From contig CAWCOH010000001.1 in assembly GCA_963797115.1 (NCBI GenBank), positions 1,488,001-1,552,000 of the forward strand: DNA of 64,000 nt. The letters run 5' to 3'. The translations under genes were made by a program, and so were the position numbers. A model generated the notes under the pieces. That model worked only from the letters and a program-made list of their open reading frames with translations. It was not told the origin of the DNA and ran no database searches. The DNA is from AP-15 sp963797115. Lineage in GTDB: Bacteria > Pseudomonadota > Alphaproteobacteria > ATCC43930 > CGMCC-115725. Every line of letters begins with the position of its first letter. Position 1 is the first letter of the stretch. This document shows, piece by piece, positions 8,556 to 20,800 of the stretch.

Positions 8556-9116
8556 TTGGCTTCCGAAGCGACAGGCGTTTCCGGGCTGGCTGAACGTTAC
8601 GCGGCGGCCTTGTTCGACCTCGCGGACGAGCGGCGGACGCTCGACGAGGTGGCCTCCGATCTGCGGCAGCTGCGGGCGATGCTGGCGGCAAGCGCAGATC
8701 TCGCGCGCCTGGTGCGCAGCCCCATCTTGACGCGCGGCGAGCAAGGCAGAGCCATCGCGGCGCTGGTTGAACGTGCCGGCTTTACGCCGTTGGTCCGCGA
8801 CTTTCTAGCAGTCGTCGCGAAGAACCGCCGTCTCTTTGCCGTTCCGGCGATGATCGAGGCATATCTCGCGGAACTCGCCGAGCGACGCGGCGAAGTTACC
8901 GCAGAGGTCACCGCGGCGCTCCCGCTCAACGAAAGCCAGCTCGGTCTTTTGAGCGAGCAATTGCGGCGCGGGGTCGGACGCCGGGTTTCCGTCGAGGTCA
9001 AGATCGACCCGGGGCTGATCGGCGGCATGGTCGTCAAGCTCGGATCGCGGATGATCGACGGATCCATAAGGAGCAAGCTGCAGCGATTGCAGTTGGCGAT
9101 GAAGGGCATGGGCTGA
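8556..9116 (+). CDS. atpH: ATP synthase F1 delta subunit
   Basis: The delta subunit (OSCP homologue) joins the F1 head to the peripheral stalk. The product reads SGLAERYAAALFDLADERRTLDEVASDL at its N-terminus and ends with the family's GGMVVKLGSRMIDGSIRSKLQRLQLAM motif. The start is a TTG at 8556 (first residues ASEATGVSG), with a GAGGA about 10 bases upstream; this gives 186 residues, the usual size, whereas the frame opens earlier at 8454. It is the first gene of the atpHAGDC cluster. A repeat-filled gap of 188 bp separates it from atpA, which is wide for this operon. Confidence 0.95.
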   Translation: MASEATGVSGLAERYAAALFDLADERRTLDEVASDLRQLRAMLAASADLARLVRSPILTRGEQGRAIAALVERAGFTPLVRDFLAVVAKNRRLFAVPAMIEAYLAELAERRGEVTAEVTAALPLNESQLGLLSEQLRRGVGRRVSVEVKIDPGLIGGMVVKLGSRMIDGSIRSKLQRLQLAMKGMG

Positions 9117-9140
9117 GTGTTCTGCGAAGACTGGTGGAAC

Positions 9141-9245
9141 TCGTCACCCCGCGCATGCGGGGGTCCAGAGCATGCCCCTGGCTTGAACAGGGGGCAACGG
9201 CTGAGGCCCCCGGGCCTGGGTCCCCGCTTTCGCGGGAATGACGAA
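9141..9245. repeat. Palindromic intergenic repeat, copy 1 (atpH-atpA gap)
   Basis: An element with inverted ends (TCGTCACCCCGC and GCGGGAATGACGA). It contains two hairpins: CCCCGC/GCGGGG around GCAT (9147-9162) and CCCGC/GCGGG around TTTC (about 9223-9235). The same ends and inner GGGTCCAGAG appear in copy 2 at 10867-10946. The pattern resembles the dispersed REP/MITE-like repeats common in high-GC alphaproteobacteria. Confidence 0.85.
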
Positions 9246-9304
9246 TAACCTGACTATACATATACAATACCTTAATATTTGGGCCCTGCGGTGAAGAGGG
9301 ATTG

Positions 9305-10835
<1,531 letters not shown>

Positions 10836-10866
10836 CAGTCATGCCCCATACGCGGAGCCGTTTTTC

Positions 10867-10946
10867 CTCACCCCCGCGCAAGCGGGGGTCCAGAGCAACC
10901 GCTGGGGTGCTGCCGCCCTGGATTCCCGCTTTCGCGGGAATGACGA
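10867..10946. repeat. Palindromic intergenic repeat, copy 2 (atpA-atpG gap)
   Basis: This is the same family as the element at 9141-9245. It begins CTCACCCCCGCGCAAGCGG, has GGGGGTCCAGAG inside, and ends TTCCCGCTTTCGCGGGAATG followed by ACGAA. Two hairpins can form. It lies in a 153-bp gap between the restored atpA stop and atpG. Confidence 0.85.
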
Positions 10947-10988
10947 ATTGTTTTCGTATCCGGTGAGAGTATAGACGGAGCCTGCCGG

Positions 10989-11873
10989 ATGCCGAGCCTG
11001 AAGGATCTGCGCAACCGCATCCGCAGCGTCCAATCTACCCAGAAGATCACCTCGGCAATGAAGGTGGTCGCGGCCTCGCGGCTGCGCCGCGCGGTGGAGC
11101 AGGTCGAGGCGGCGAGGCCATACGCGGAGCGGATGGAGCGCGTCCTCGGCTCGCTCGCTGGCCGCATGGAGGGTCTACCCGGGGCGCCGCCGCTGCTCGT
11201 CGGGACCGATCGGGACGAGACCCACCTGCTCGTCGTTGCGACCTCCGATCGCGGTCTCGCCGGCGGTTTCAACAGCTCGATCCTGCGCGAGACGCGCCGC
11301 CGCATCCGTGAGCTTCTGCCCGCGGGCAAGACCGTCTTGGTGTTGACCATCGGCCGCAAAGGTCGTGACGGGTTACGGCGTGATTATGGGCGGCTGATCC
11401 ACGACAGCCTCATGGATATCGGCCGTCGGCAGATATCTTTCGACGAGGCGCGCGACATCGCCGAGCGTATCCTCGTTCTTTATCAAGCGGGCCAGTTCGA
11501 CGTCGCGACGATCATCTATAGCCGTTTTCGCTCGGCGATGACCCAAATCGTCACCGCCCACCAACTGATCCCATTCCAGGTAGCAGCCGAGGAAGAGCCG
11601 GTTTCGTTGGCCGGGGGGGCAATCTACGAATTCGAGCCCTCGGAAGAGGAGATCCTGGCGGATTTGCTGCCGAAGAACCTGGCGGTGCAAATTTACACCG
11701 CACTGGTCGAAAACGCGGCGAGCGAGCAAGGGGCACGGATGACGGCGATGGACAACGCGACCCGCAACGCCGGCGACATGATCGACCGTCTAACCCTCAA
11801 CTACAACCGCACGCGTCAGGCGGCCATCACAAGGGAGCTGATCGAAATCATCTCCGGCGCCGAGGCGCTATAA
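10989..11873 (+). CDS. atpG: ATP synthase F1 gamma subunit
   Basis: The gamma subunit is the central rotor shaft of F1. The 294-residue product begins MPSLKDLRNRIRSVQSTQKITSAMKVVAASRLRRA, the highly conserved N-terminal coiled coil. It contains SDRGLAGGFNSSILR and ends with the conserved MTAMDNATRNAGDMIDRLTLNYNRTRQAAITRELIEIISGAEAL helix region. Length and both ends are normal. It is followed by atpD after 16 bp. Confidence 0.97.
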   Translation: MPSLKDLRNRIRSVQSTQKITSAMKVVAASRLRRAVEQVEAARPYAERMERVLGSLAGRMEGLPGAPPLLVGTDRDETHLLVVATSDRGLAGGFNSSILRETRRRIRELLPAGKTVLVLTIGRKGRDGLRRDYGRLIHDSLMDIGRRQISFDEARDIAERILVLYQAGQFDVATIIYSRFRSAMTQIVTAHQLIPFQVAAEEEPVSLAGGAIYEFEPSEEEILADLLPKNLAVQIYTALVENAASEQGARMTAMDNATRNAGDMIDRLTLNYNRTRQAAITRELIEIISGAEAL

Positions 11874-11889
11874 CAGGAAATTCCCGAAT

Positions 11890-13314
11890 ATGCCCAGCAA
11901 CAGCATCGGTAGAATCACCCAGGTCATCGGCGCCGTCGTCGACGTCCGCTTCGACGGCGAATTGCCTGAAATCCTGACCGCGCTGCATATCGACCAGGGC
12001 GACCACACTTTGGTCCTCGAAGTGGCGCAGCAGCTTGGCGAGAACATCGTGCGCACGGTCGCGATGGATACCACTGACGGGCTGGTGCGCGGCACCCAGG
12101 TGATTGATACCGGCAGCCCGATTATGATGCCGGTCGGTCCAGAGACCCTGGGCCGCATTCTCAACGTCGTCGGCGAGCCGGTTGACGAGCGGGGCCCGGT
12201 GCAGACCAACCGGCGCTTGCCGATCCATCGGCCGGCGCCGGAATTCATAGACCAGTCGACCGAGGCGGAGATCCTGATCACCGGGATCAAGGTCATCGAT
12301 CTCCTGACGCCTTATGCCAAGGGAGGCAAGATCGGGCTGTTCGGTGGTGCAGGGGTCGGCAAGACCGTGATCATCATGGAGCTGATCAACAACATCGCCA
12401 AGGCGCATGGCGGCTACTCGGTGTTCGCCGGGGTCGGCGAGCGCACCCGCGAAGGCAACGATCTCTATCACGAGATGATGGAATTTGGGGTCATCAATAT
12501 CGACGGACCGGGCTCCAAGGCCGCACTCGTCTATGGCCAGATGAATGAGCCGCCGGGAGCGCGCGCCCGTGTTGGCCTGTCAGGGCTCACCCTCGCCGAG
12601 TATTTCCGCGACGAGGAAGGCCAGGACGTGCTGTTCTTTGTGGACAATATTTTCCGCTTTACCCAAGCAGGCTCCGAGGTGTCGGCGCTGCTCGGCCGGA
12701 TCCCCTCCGCGGTCGGCTACCAGCCGACCCTGGCGACCGATTTGGGGACCCTGGAGGAGCGCATCACAAGCACCAAGAAGGGGTCGATCACCTCGGTCCA
12801 GGCGATCTACGTGCCGGCGGACGATTTGACCGACCCCGCACCTGCCACGACCTTCTCCCATCTGGACGCAACGACTGTGCTGTCGCGGCAGATTGCCGAG
12901 CTCGGCATTTATCCGGCGGTCGACCCGCTCGACTCGACCTCGCGCATGCTGGATGCACGGATCATTGGGGAAGAGCACTATCAAGTAGCGCGCGATGTGC
13001 AGCGCGTGCTGCAGACGTATAAATCGCTGCAGGACATCATCGCGATCCTGGGGATGGACGAGCTGTCCGAGGAGGATCGGTTGACCGTGGCGCGGGCCCG
13101 CAAGATCCAGCGTTTTCTGTCGCAGCCTTTCTTTGTCGCCGAAGTGTTCACCGGCACTCCCGGGGCCTTGGTCAACCTCGAAGACACGATCAAGGGCTTC
13201 AGGGGCATCGTTTCCGGGGATTATGACGACTTGCCGGAAAGCGCCTTCTACATGGTCGGCACGATCGACGAAGCAGTGGCCAAGGCCCAGAAGATGGCGG
13301 CGGAGGCGGCCTAG
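11890..13314 (+). CDS. atpD: ATP synthase F1 beta subunit
   Basis: The beta subunit holds the catalytic sites. The 474-residue product contains the P-loop GGAGVGKTV (about residues 152-160), the catalytic GERTREGNDLY segment, the DELSEED loop, and the signature PAVDPLDSTSRML. It ends with a normal helical tail (VGTIDEAVAKAQKMAAEAA). It lies 16 bp after atpG and 17 bp before atpC and is clearly cotranscribed. No irregularity is seen. Confidence 0.98.
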   Translation: MPSNSIGRITQVIGAVVDVRFDGELPEILTALHIDQGDHTLVLEVAQQLGENIVRTVAMDTTDGLVRGTQVIDTGSPIMMPVGPETLGRILNVVGEPVDERGPVQTNRRLPIHRPAPEFIDQSTEAEILITGIKVIDLLTPYAKGGKIGLFGGAGVGKTVIIMELINNIAKAHGGYSVFAGVGERTREGNDLYHEMMEFGVINIDGPGSKAALVYGQMNEPPGARARVGLSGLTLAEYFRDEEGQDVLFFVDNIFRFTQAGSEVSALLGRIPSAVGYQPTLATDLGTLEERITSTKKGSITSVQAIYVPADDLTDPAPATTFSHLDATTVLSRQIAELGIYPAVDPLDSTSRMLDARIIGEEHYQVARDVQRVLQTYKSLQDIIAILGMDELSEEDRLTVARARKIQRFLSQPFFVAEVFTGTPGALVNLEDTIKGFRGIVSGDYDDLPESAFYMVGTIDEAVAKAQKMAAEAA

Positions 13315-13331
13315 GGCGGGGCTGGTAGTCA

Positions 13332-13784
13332 ATGCCCGACCGCGTGGAATTCGAGCTGGTTACACCCGAGCGCCTTATGTTCTCGGAAATGGTCGAGATG
13401 GTGGTGGTGCCCGGGACTGAGGGAAATTTCGGAGTGCTGCCGGGGCACGCACCGCTGATCTCGACGATCAGGCCGGGGATGGTCGAGATCTATGAGGGGC
13501 AGACCGTCACGCGGCGGATCTTTGTCGTCAGCGGTGTCGCCGAGGTCACGGCGGAACGTTGCACCGTGCTCGCCGATGAAGCAGCCTTGCCTGATGCGCT
13601 CGATCGCGGCGGGATCGAATCCGATTTGCGCATCGTCGAGGGAAACTTGCCGAGCCTGCGCGAGCAGGTCGCGCGTGCCACCGATACCGATCGCGAACGC
13701 CTGCTGATCGAGCTCCGCCGCCTCGAACGCGACCAGGAGGTGCTTCAGGCCAAGTTGCAGGCACTCGGCGAAATCGGCCACTGA
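13332..13784 (+). CDS. atpC: ATP synthase F1 epsilon subunit
   Basis: Epsilon caps the rotor and inhibits ATP hydrolysis. The 150-residue product begins MPDRVEFELVTPERLMFSEMVEMVVVPGTEGNFGVLPGHAPLIS, the conserved beta-sandwich, with a helical C-terminal domain (LPSLREQVARATDTDRERLLIELRRLERDQEVLQAKL). It is somewhat longer than the 130-140 residues of many homologues because of the C-terminal helix. It is the last gene of the atpHAGDC operon; 171 bp of non-coding DNA follow before glgC. Confidence 0.95.
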   Translation: MPDRVEFELVTPERLMFSEMVEMVVVPGTEGNFGVLPGHAPLISTIRPGMVEIYEGQTVTRRIFVVSGVAEVTAERCTVLADEAALPDALDRGGIESDLRIVEGNLPSLREQVARATDTDRERLLIELRRLERDQEVLQAKLQALGEIGH

Positions 13785-13955
13785 GCATTTGACTTTGTTC
13801 GCTAGTCGGATGAATTCAGCTTCTAATCCTCGCGTGCGCCGACCGCCTACCGACGTTCGTGCAGGGAGATGATTGTACGGTTGCGGTTGACGTGTGTCGT
13901 CGAGGCGAGCACCCTCGGTTGTCCGCGGAGGGTCGCGAACCAGTAGGAGCAGCCC

Positions 13956-15221
13956 ATGCTGTCGAGCGCTCCCCAGCAACAGAGGTTGGCGCGGCGGACG
14001 CTTGCACTGGTCCTCGCCGGCGGTCGCGGCAGCCGGTTGAAGCAATTGACCGACCGGCGCGCCAAGCCCGCGGTGTTTTTCGGCGGCAAATTCCGCATGA
14101 TCGACTTCGCGTTGTCGAATTGCCTCAATTCCGGCGTCAGGCGTATTTGCGTCTTGACGCAATACAAGGCCCACAGCCTGTTGCGTCACTTGCAGATGGG
14201 CTGGTCTTTTTTGCGCCCGGAAATGAACGAGTTCCTCGATCTCTTGCCGGCACAGCAGCGGCTCGACGAGGCAACCTGGTATCGCGGCACGGCGGACGCG
14301 GTCTATCAAAACTTTGATATATTTCGGGCGGCTGATCCGGAATACTTCATCGTATTGGCTGGCGACCACATCTACAAGATGGACTACTCGAATATGCTGC
14401 GGGACCACGTCGACAAAGGCGCCGCTTGCACGGTCGCCTGCGTCGAGGTGCCGCTGCAAGAGGCCTCGGGTTTCGGCGTCATGGCGGTCGACCCCTCGAT
14501 GAGGATCGTCGATTTTCTGGAAAAGCCGAAGAACCCGCCGGCGCGCGCCGGTAAACCCGGACGCGCGCTCGCCAGCATGGGCGTATATGTCTTCTCGGCC
14601 AAGTCGCTCTATGCCGAGCTCGAGCGCGATCACCGCGATGCGACATCGAGCCACGATTTCGGCCGGGATGTGATCCCGAATCTGGTCAGCCGTGGTCTCG
14701 CCGTCGCCCATTCATTCGAGGAGAGCTGCGTCAGGACCACGCTAGAGGCCGAAGCCTATTGGCGCGACGTCGGAACCATCGACGCCTACTGGTCGGCCAA
14801 TCTCGACCTCGTCACGCCGGTTCCGTCGCTCGACATCTACGATCGCGATTGGCCGATCTGGACCTATCAGCAGCAATTCCCGCCGGCGAAGTTTGTATTC
14901 GACGACGACGACCGGCGCGGCATGGCGGTCGATTCGATGGTGTCGGGAGGCTGCATCATCTCCGGCGCCACGGTCCGCGGCTCACTATTGTTTTCGAATT
15001 GCCGGATCAATTCGCATGCCCGAACGTCGGGAGCAGTGCTGTTGCCCGATGTCGAGGTCGGCCGCCGTGCGCGCCTGACGAACGTCGTGGTCGATCGCGG
15101 CTGCCATATCCCGGAGGATCTCGTGATCGGCGAGGACTGCGAGCTCGATGCCAGTCGCTTCCACCGGAGCGACAACGGCGTCGTCCTCGTCAATGCCGAG
15201 ATGCTGGCTGCGCTTGGTTAG
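13956..15221 (+). CDS. glgC: Glucose-1-phosphate adenylyltransferase
   Basis: GlgC makes ADP-glucose from glucose-1-phosphate and ATP, the committed step of bacterial glycogen synthesis. The 421-residue product shows the nucleotide-binding LVLAGGRGSRLKQLTDRRAKPAVFFGGKFRMIDF block, the WYRGTADAVYQN and AGDHIYKMDY motifs, and the FLEKPKNPP substrate lysine region. A C-terminal left-handed beta-helix (GCIISGATVRGSLLFSNCRI) follows. Length and motifs are normal. No other glycogen gene is in the window, so the other glg genes must be elsewhere. It converges on the cyclase gene with only 8 bp between stops. Confidence 0.97.
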   Translation: MLSSAPQQQRLARRTLALVLAGGRGSRLKQLTDRRAKPAVFFGGKFRMIDFALSNCLNSGVRRICVLTQYKAHSLLRHLQMGWSFLRPEMNEFLDLLPAQQRLDEATWYRGTADAVYQNFDIFRAADPEYFIVLAGDHIYKMDYSNMLRDHVDKGAACTVACVEVPLQEASGFGVMAVDPSMRIVDFLEKPKNPPARAGKPGRALASMGVYVFSAKSLYAELERDHRDATSSHDFGRDVIPNLVSRGLAVAHSFEESCVRTTLEAEAYWRDVGTIDAYWSANLDLVTPVPSLDIYDRDWPIWTYQQQFPPAKFVFDDDDRRGMAVDSMVSGGCIISGATVRGSLLFSNCRINSHARTSGAVLLPDVEVGRRARLTNVVVDRGCHIPEDLVIGEDCELDASRFHRSDNGVVLVNAEMLAALG

Positions 15222-15229
15222 CCCCGGCC

Positions 15230-17443
15230 TCATTTTTCCTCGGCGGTGAACACCCCGTCCCAATTGGCCGGCGGAGCCTCGATCTGGAACTGCGCGATGC
15301 GCCGTCGGTAAAGTTCGTAGACGGGCGCGAGAAAGCGGGCGGCGGCGAGGCGGCCGTCGTCGAGCAGGCGCAGCGCCGACGCCCAATCCTGCCGCCGGTA
15401 GGCCCCCAGGAGCGCGGAATGCTGGCTGATGAACTGGTGCTCGGCGATCTGCTCCGGCGGCAGCGTGTAGATGCGACCGGCTTCGCTCTTGCCCTTGACC
15501 GCCACGAGGTCGACCTCGATCAGCGCCGGATCGCCGAGGCGTTCGGCCGTCTCTTCGCCGATCACCAGATCGATGCCGTAGACCTTGCCGAGCCCTTCCA
15601 GCCGCGAGGCGAGGTTCACCGGATCGCCGAGCAGCGAGTAATCGAAATGTTGCTGCGACCCGAAATTGCCGACGACGCATTCCCCGGTGTTGATCCCGAG
15701 GCCGATGCGCACCGGCAGGAAGACCTGGTAGGCCGGTTCGGCCTGCCAGACGCGATTGAGCTCGACGAGCTTGCGACGCATCGCCTGAGCCGCCTGCACG
15801 GCGTGCTCGACATGCTCGGGATCGTCGAGCGGCGCATTCCAGAATGCCATGATGCAGTCGCCGATATATTTGTCGATCGTCCCCTGCCGCTGGGTGATGA
15901 TCTCGGTCATCGGCGTCAGAAAACTGTTCATGAACTGGGTCAGGTGCACCGCATCGAGCCTCTCGGAAAGGCTCGTAAACCCGCGGATGTCGCAGAACAT
16001 GATCGTCATGATCCGCGCCTCGCCGCCGAGCCTGAGCTTTTCGGGATGGGCCGCGAGCTCGGCGACAAAATGCGGCGACATGTAATGCGAAAAGGCGCCC
16101 CGGATCTCGCGCTGTCGCGCTTCGGTCCGCAGATAGCCGAGCAATGAGCCGACGAGGTAGACGAGAGACATCACCGCCCACGGATAGACCGGATCGATCA
16201 GCAGCTGGGCGTATTTGAAGGCGAGCCAGGACGTCCCGAAGGCGACGGCCACCGAAGCGCCGCCGAGCAGCGCGCTCGGCAGGGCACCGATACGCGGCAG
16301 GCTGAGGATCAGAGCGGTCCCGACAAGCAAGGTGAACAGCAGTTCGGCTCCGACCGCCCAATCGGGCCGTACGAGAAATTCGTCCTGGAGGATCTGCTCC
16401 AGCAGCTGGGCGTGGATCTCCACGCCGGGAACGTCGCGCGCGATCGGGGTTGCCTGGAGATCGTTGATAACCCCGCCGGCTGAGGTGCCGACCAGCACGA
16501 TGCGATCGGCGAAGAGCGCAGGATCGAAGTTTCCAGCCAAGACATCGACCGCGGGCACGAAACGATCGCGCTGCCGCTTCGCGTAATGGAGCCAGACCCG
16601 GCCGGCTGGGTCGGTCGGTATCGTCAGCTGGCCGATGCGGATCGCCGTCAACCCCGTGTTCTCGCCAAAGCTCTTCTCGTTATTCGCACCCGCCGCTCGG
16701 CCGACATAGCTGCGCGCCCCGACAGCAAGGCGCAGCGCCTCGGCGGCAAGCGAGGGATAGGGCCTGTCGCCAAGCCGCAGTACGAGGGGGACCCGGCGAA
16801 CCACATGATCCCAGTCGACCGATTGGTTAAGAAAGCCGTTGCCGGCGGCGGCCTGCTCGAGCTCCGGCAAATTGGCCACAGCCGCCGGAAAGCGGTCGAC
16901 ATGGCCGAGCGGGTCGTTCCCGACAAAAGCAAATCCGGCCTTCGGCGCGGGCAAGCGGCTCTCGCCGCGGTCGGTCAGGATAAAGCCGGTCACCACCGGC
17001 ATCGCACCGATCGCCTCGGCCAGCTGCTGATCGGGATCGGGCACCGCCGCCAGCAGCTTTTCCGCCGCCGCCCTATCGACACCATTCTGAGCGAGCAGCG
17101 GCAGCAGCTTTTTCGGCGATGTCCGGTCCGGCTCGGCGAAATCGATGTCGAAGGCGACGACGGCCGCACCGGCGTCGCGCAGCCGATCGATGAGCTGCGC
17201 AATCATGCTGCGCGGCCAGGGCCATTGGCCGAGTTTGGCGAGGCTCTTGTCGTCGATATCGACGATGCGGATCGCCGCATCTCCCGACTGGCGCGGCGCT
17301 GCCTTCTGGTAAAGATCGAAGCAGAACAGCGAGAGCCGCTCGAGCTGATCGGAGAAGGCGATCCTTGCACCGACCGCGAGCACCAGGAGGGCGAGCGGCA
17401 GCAGATAGATCAGACTGCGGCGAAGGGTCGGTAGAACGTCCAT
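15230..17443 (-). CDS. CHASE2-domain adenylate/guanylate cyclase
   Basis: A 737-residue membrane sensor cyclase. After an N-terminal transmembrane helix (LIYLLPLALLVLAVGARIAF) comes an extracytoplasmic CHASE2 domain (IRIVDIDDKSLAKLGQWPWPR to LFADRIVLVGTSAGGVIND). Three or so membrane helices follow (about residues 355-440), then a class III catalytic domain beginning IMTIMFCDIRGFTSLSERL. The two metal-binding Asp are in FCDIRGF and KYIGDCIMAFW; the GINTGECVVGNFGS and DYSLLGDPVNLASRLEG blocks complete the catalytic site. It senses an unknown envelope signal and probably makes cAMP. The gene stands alone between glgC and the glutamate dehydrogenase gene. Confidence 0.93.
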   Translation of the reverse strand: MDVLPTLRRSLIYLLPLALLVLAVGARIAFSDQLERLSLFCFDLYQKAAPRQSGDAAIRIVDIDDKSLAKLGQWPWPRSMIAQLIDRLRDAGAAVVAFDIDFAEPDRTSPKKLLPLLAQNGVDRAAAEKLLAAVPDPDQQLAEAIGAMPVVTGFILTDRGESRLPAPKAGFAFVGNDPLGHVDRFPAAVANLPELEQAAAGNGFLNQSVDWDHVVRRVPLVLRLGDRPYPSLAAEALRLAVGARSYVGRAAGANNEKSFGENTGLTAIRIGQLTIPTDPAGRVWLHYAKRQRDRFVPAVDVLAGNFDPALFADRIVLVGTSAGGVINDLQATPIARDVPGVEIHAQLLEQILQDEFLVRPDWAVGAELLFTLLVGTALILSLPRIGALPSALLGGASVAVAFGTSWLAFKYAQLLIDPVYPWAVMSLVYLVGSLLGYLRTEARQREIRGAFSHYMSPHFVAELAAHPEKLRLGGEARIMTIMFCDIRGFTSLSERLDAVHLTQFMNSFLTPMTEIITQRQGTIDKYIGDCIMAFWNAPLDDPEHVEHAVQAAQAMRRKLVELNRVWQAEPAYQVFLPVRIGLGINTGECVVGNFGSQQHFDYSLLGDPVNLASRLEGLGKVYGIDLVIGEETAERLGDPALIEVDLVAVKGKSEAGRIYTLPPEQIAEHQFISQHSALLGAYRRQDWASALRLLDDGRLAAARFLAPVYELYRRRIAQFQIEAPPANWDGVFTAEEK

Positions 17444-17849
17444 TAATGAAAATTGTGTTAATCTCCAAAAATTATCGCCGAATTCGAGCTATTTTTCCAG
17501 TGATCGTCGGCATCGCAGTTGCACTGGATAAGTTATGGTCCATCGGCACGAGGCCAAATTCGCGGGTTAGTTGGGTCTCTTATGGCTCTTTGTTGCTTCT
17601 AGCGCGGATCTGCAGCAAAATTTTCCCTTTAGGTTAAATCATCCAGTTTCGCTCTAAGTTGGGCTGTTGCCGGAATCTCGCTTAATCGAAATTAGGCATT
17701 ATTTATATGGCAATTTCGAGACGCTGGGGCTGCAATCAAGTCGTACCGCCCCTTCCCCTCAAGGAATAGGCCGACACGGCCGGGTGTTCGCTATCGGGTT
17801 GTTACAACGGGGCAAAGCGACGAGTGTTTCTGTCGATACTGGAGGCGGT
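17444..17849. other. AT-rich divergent promoter region
   Basis: This 406-bp region lies between the cyclase gene (minus) and the glutamate dehydrogenase gene (plus) and should hold both promoters. It is visibly richer in A and T than its surroundings, especially 17445-17500 and 17620-17710. Open frames across it have no recognisable protein sequence. No clean operator or terminator was found. Confidence 0.45.
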
Positions 17850-20800
17850 ATGACAGCGGATCAGATTGCATCGACGAACGCAGGGTCCGGGAGCACGATC
17901 AGAGCGAAGCAGCCATCGCGATTGGAGCGGGCGGCGGCGCTTGCGGCCGAGATGGTCGATGAGTTCCAGAGAGCCGAGGCTGCGCACCTCATCGAAGCAT
18001 TCTACGAGCACGTGCCGCCGGCCGACATTGTCGGCCGCAACCCGCGCGATCTGTGGGGCGCAGTTCTTTCGTTGTGGCGCTTCTCCGAGCGGCGTCGCCC
18101 GGGCCAGGCGAAGATTCGCCTTCACAACCCCGACCCGCTGGCAGATGGCTGGTCGTCGCCGCACACGATCGTCGAGATCGTCAATGACGACATGCCGTTC
18201 CTCGTCAATTCCGTGAGTTTGGCGATCAACCGCAGCGGTCGCGTCGTCCACCTCGTCATTCACCCGATCATAACGGTCGCTCGCGATCCGCAAGGGCGGC
18301 TCCTCAAGGTGCGCGATTCTCATGCTCCGGGGCATCGTAAATCGTGGATGCACGTCGAGATCACGCACATGTCGGATCGCGACGAGCTCACCCGGCTGGC
18401 TCAGACATTGTCGGGAGTCCTCGCCGACGTCCGCGTCGCGGTCGAAGATTGGCTGCCGATGCGCGAGCGTCTGAAGGAGCTTCTCGACGAGCTGTCGCGC
18501 CCCCCCTTGCCACCAGTGCCGCCGACGGAACTCGCCGAGGTCGAGGATTTCCTCCGCTGGCTCGACGATGACAATTTCACCTTTCTCGGCTATCGCGAAT
18601 ACCTGTTCGACAGCGCAGCCGAACCCGCCTTCAGACCGCTCGGGATCCTGCGAGACGAAGCTCACCCGGTGTTCGGAGGTCTTCGCGATCTGTCGACCCT
18701 TCCCCTCGATGTGCAGAATTTTGTGCGCCGCCAGGAGCTCCTGGTAATCACCAAATCGAACCGCAGCGCCACTGTTCACCGAACGGCGCCGATGGATGCG
18801 ATCGGGTTGCGCCGCTTTGCCGCGAGCGGGGAGGTGATCGGCATCCACCTGTTTCTTGGGCTGTTCACCTCGCTCGCCTACAGCCGCAGCCCACACTCGA
18901 TCCCGCTGCTGCGGCTCAAGGTTCGCCACATCCTCGATCGCTCGCGGCTGGCGCCGGCGAGCCATGACGGCAAGGCGCTGCTGCACATTCTGGACACCTT
19001 GCCGCGCGACGAGCTCCTCCAGACCGATGAAGATCAGCTGTTTGAGACAGTCATCAGGGTGCTCAATCTTGGGGAAAGACAGCGCATCGCGCTGTTCGTC
19101 CGCCGCGACCCCCTCGAACGCTTCGTCTCCTGTCTCGTCTACGTGCCGCGCGAGCGTTACGGCACAGCGCTCCGCGAGCGCTTCGCCGCGATCCTCGTAG
19201 AGGCGTTCGCCGGAGAGCTGTCGACCTTCTACACCCACCTCGACAATTCGCCGCTGGCGCGCATCCAGTTCATCATCCGCACAACTCGAGGCAAGGTACC
19301 CTCAGTCGACGATGCGGCACTCGAAAAGCGGCTTGCCGAAGCAGGGCGCAGCTGGTGGGACAGGCTGGAGGAAGCCGCGACGGCAGCCCTCGGCGAGGAG
19401 GAAGCGCATGCCCGACTGCGCCGAGTATCATCCCTTCCGATCGGCTACCAATCGCGAACCGATGCCGCCCAGGCGGTCGCGGATTTGCGCAGGATCGACG
19501 CGATGCTCGCCGGTTCGCCACTCGAAGTGTCGCTGCATTCGCAGAGTGAGGGCGAGGTGCCGGGGCTGCGCATCTACCGTGCCAGAGATCCGGTCGTGCT
19601 CTCCGACGTTCTTCCGATCCTTGAGAACCTCGGCCTGCGGGTTGTCGCCGAAGAGCCGTACTGCATCCAGCACGCCGACGACGTCGCGGTGTGGATCCAC
19701 GAATTCCGGCTCGCCGGAGTGGCGCTGCTGACTACGGTCTCCGCCGCGATCGCCGCCCGGTTCGAGGAGGCCGTTGTCGCGGTGTGGACTGGCCGAGTGG
19801 AGAGCGACGGCTTCAACCGCCTCGTCCTCGCCGCCGGCCTGTCGGCACGCCAGATCAGCGTGCTGCGGCTCTACGCCAAGTTCTTGCGCCAAATCGGGAC
19901 CGCATTCAGCCAGGCCTATATGGAGGATGCGCTTAGCGGACATCCGGAAATTGCCCGCCGCCTCTTGCAGTTGTTCGAAATCCGCTTCGATCCCGACCGC
20001 GGGGGTAATCGATCACTTTCCACTATGGCGGAGATACAGGCGATCGATCATGCCATCGACGCGGTTGAGACCCTCGACGAGGACCAGATCCTTCGGGGCT
20101 TTCTGACCCTGATCCTACGCACCGTGCGCACCAACTACTACCAGCGGCAGCCTTCCGGCGACACCAAGCCTTATCTCGCCGTGAAGCTCGCCAGCAGCGA
20201 GATCAATCTGATGCCGCAGCCGCGGCCGCTCTTCGAGATCTACGTCTACAGCCCCCGAGTCGAGGGGGTCCATATGCGCGCCGGGAAAGTCGCCCGCGGC
20301 GGCATCCGCTGGTCGGACCGCAAGGAGGATTTCCGTACCGAGATCCTCGGGCTGATGAAGGCCCAGACGGTCAAAAATGCGGTGATCGTGCCGGTCGGAT
20401 CGAAGGGCGGGTTCGTCGTCAAGCAGCCGCCCGTCTCGGCCGATAAGTTGGGTGCCGAGGGGATCGCGTGCTACCAGACGCTGACTCGCGGTCTGCTGGA
20501 CCTCACCGACAACATCGCTGCGGAGATCTCCGCGGACCCCTCCACCGGGCATCGGATCCTGCCGCCGCCCCGGGTCGTCCGCTATGACGGCGACGATCCC
20601 TATCTCGTCGTGGCCGCCGACAAGGGGACCGCGACGTTCTCCGATTTCGCCAACGCGATTGCGGAAGAGTACGGGTTCTGGCTCGGCGACGCGTTCGCTT
20701 CCGGAGGCTCTGCAGGCTACGACCATAAGGCGATGGGCATCACCGCCCGCGGCGCCTGGGAACTCGTCGAGCGCCATTTCCGAGAGATCGGGCGAGACAT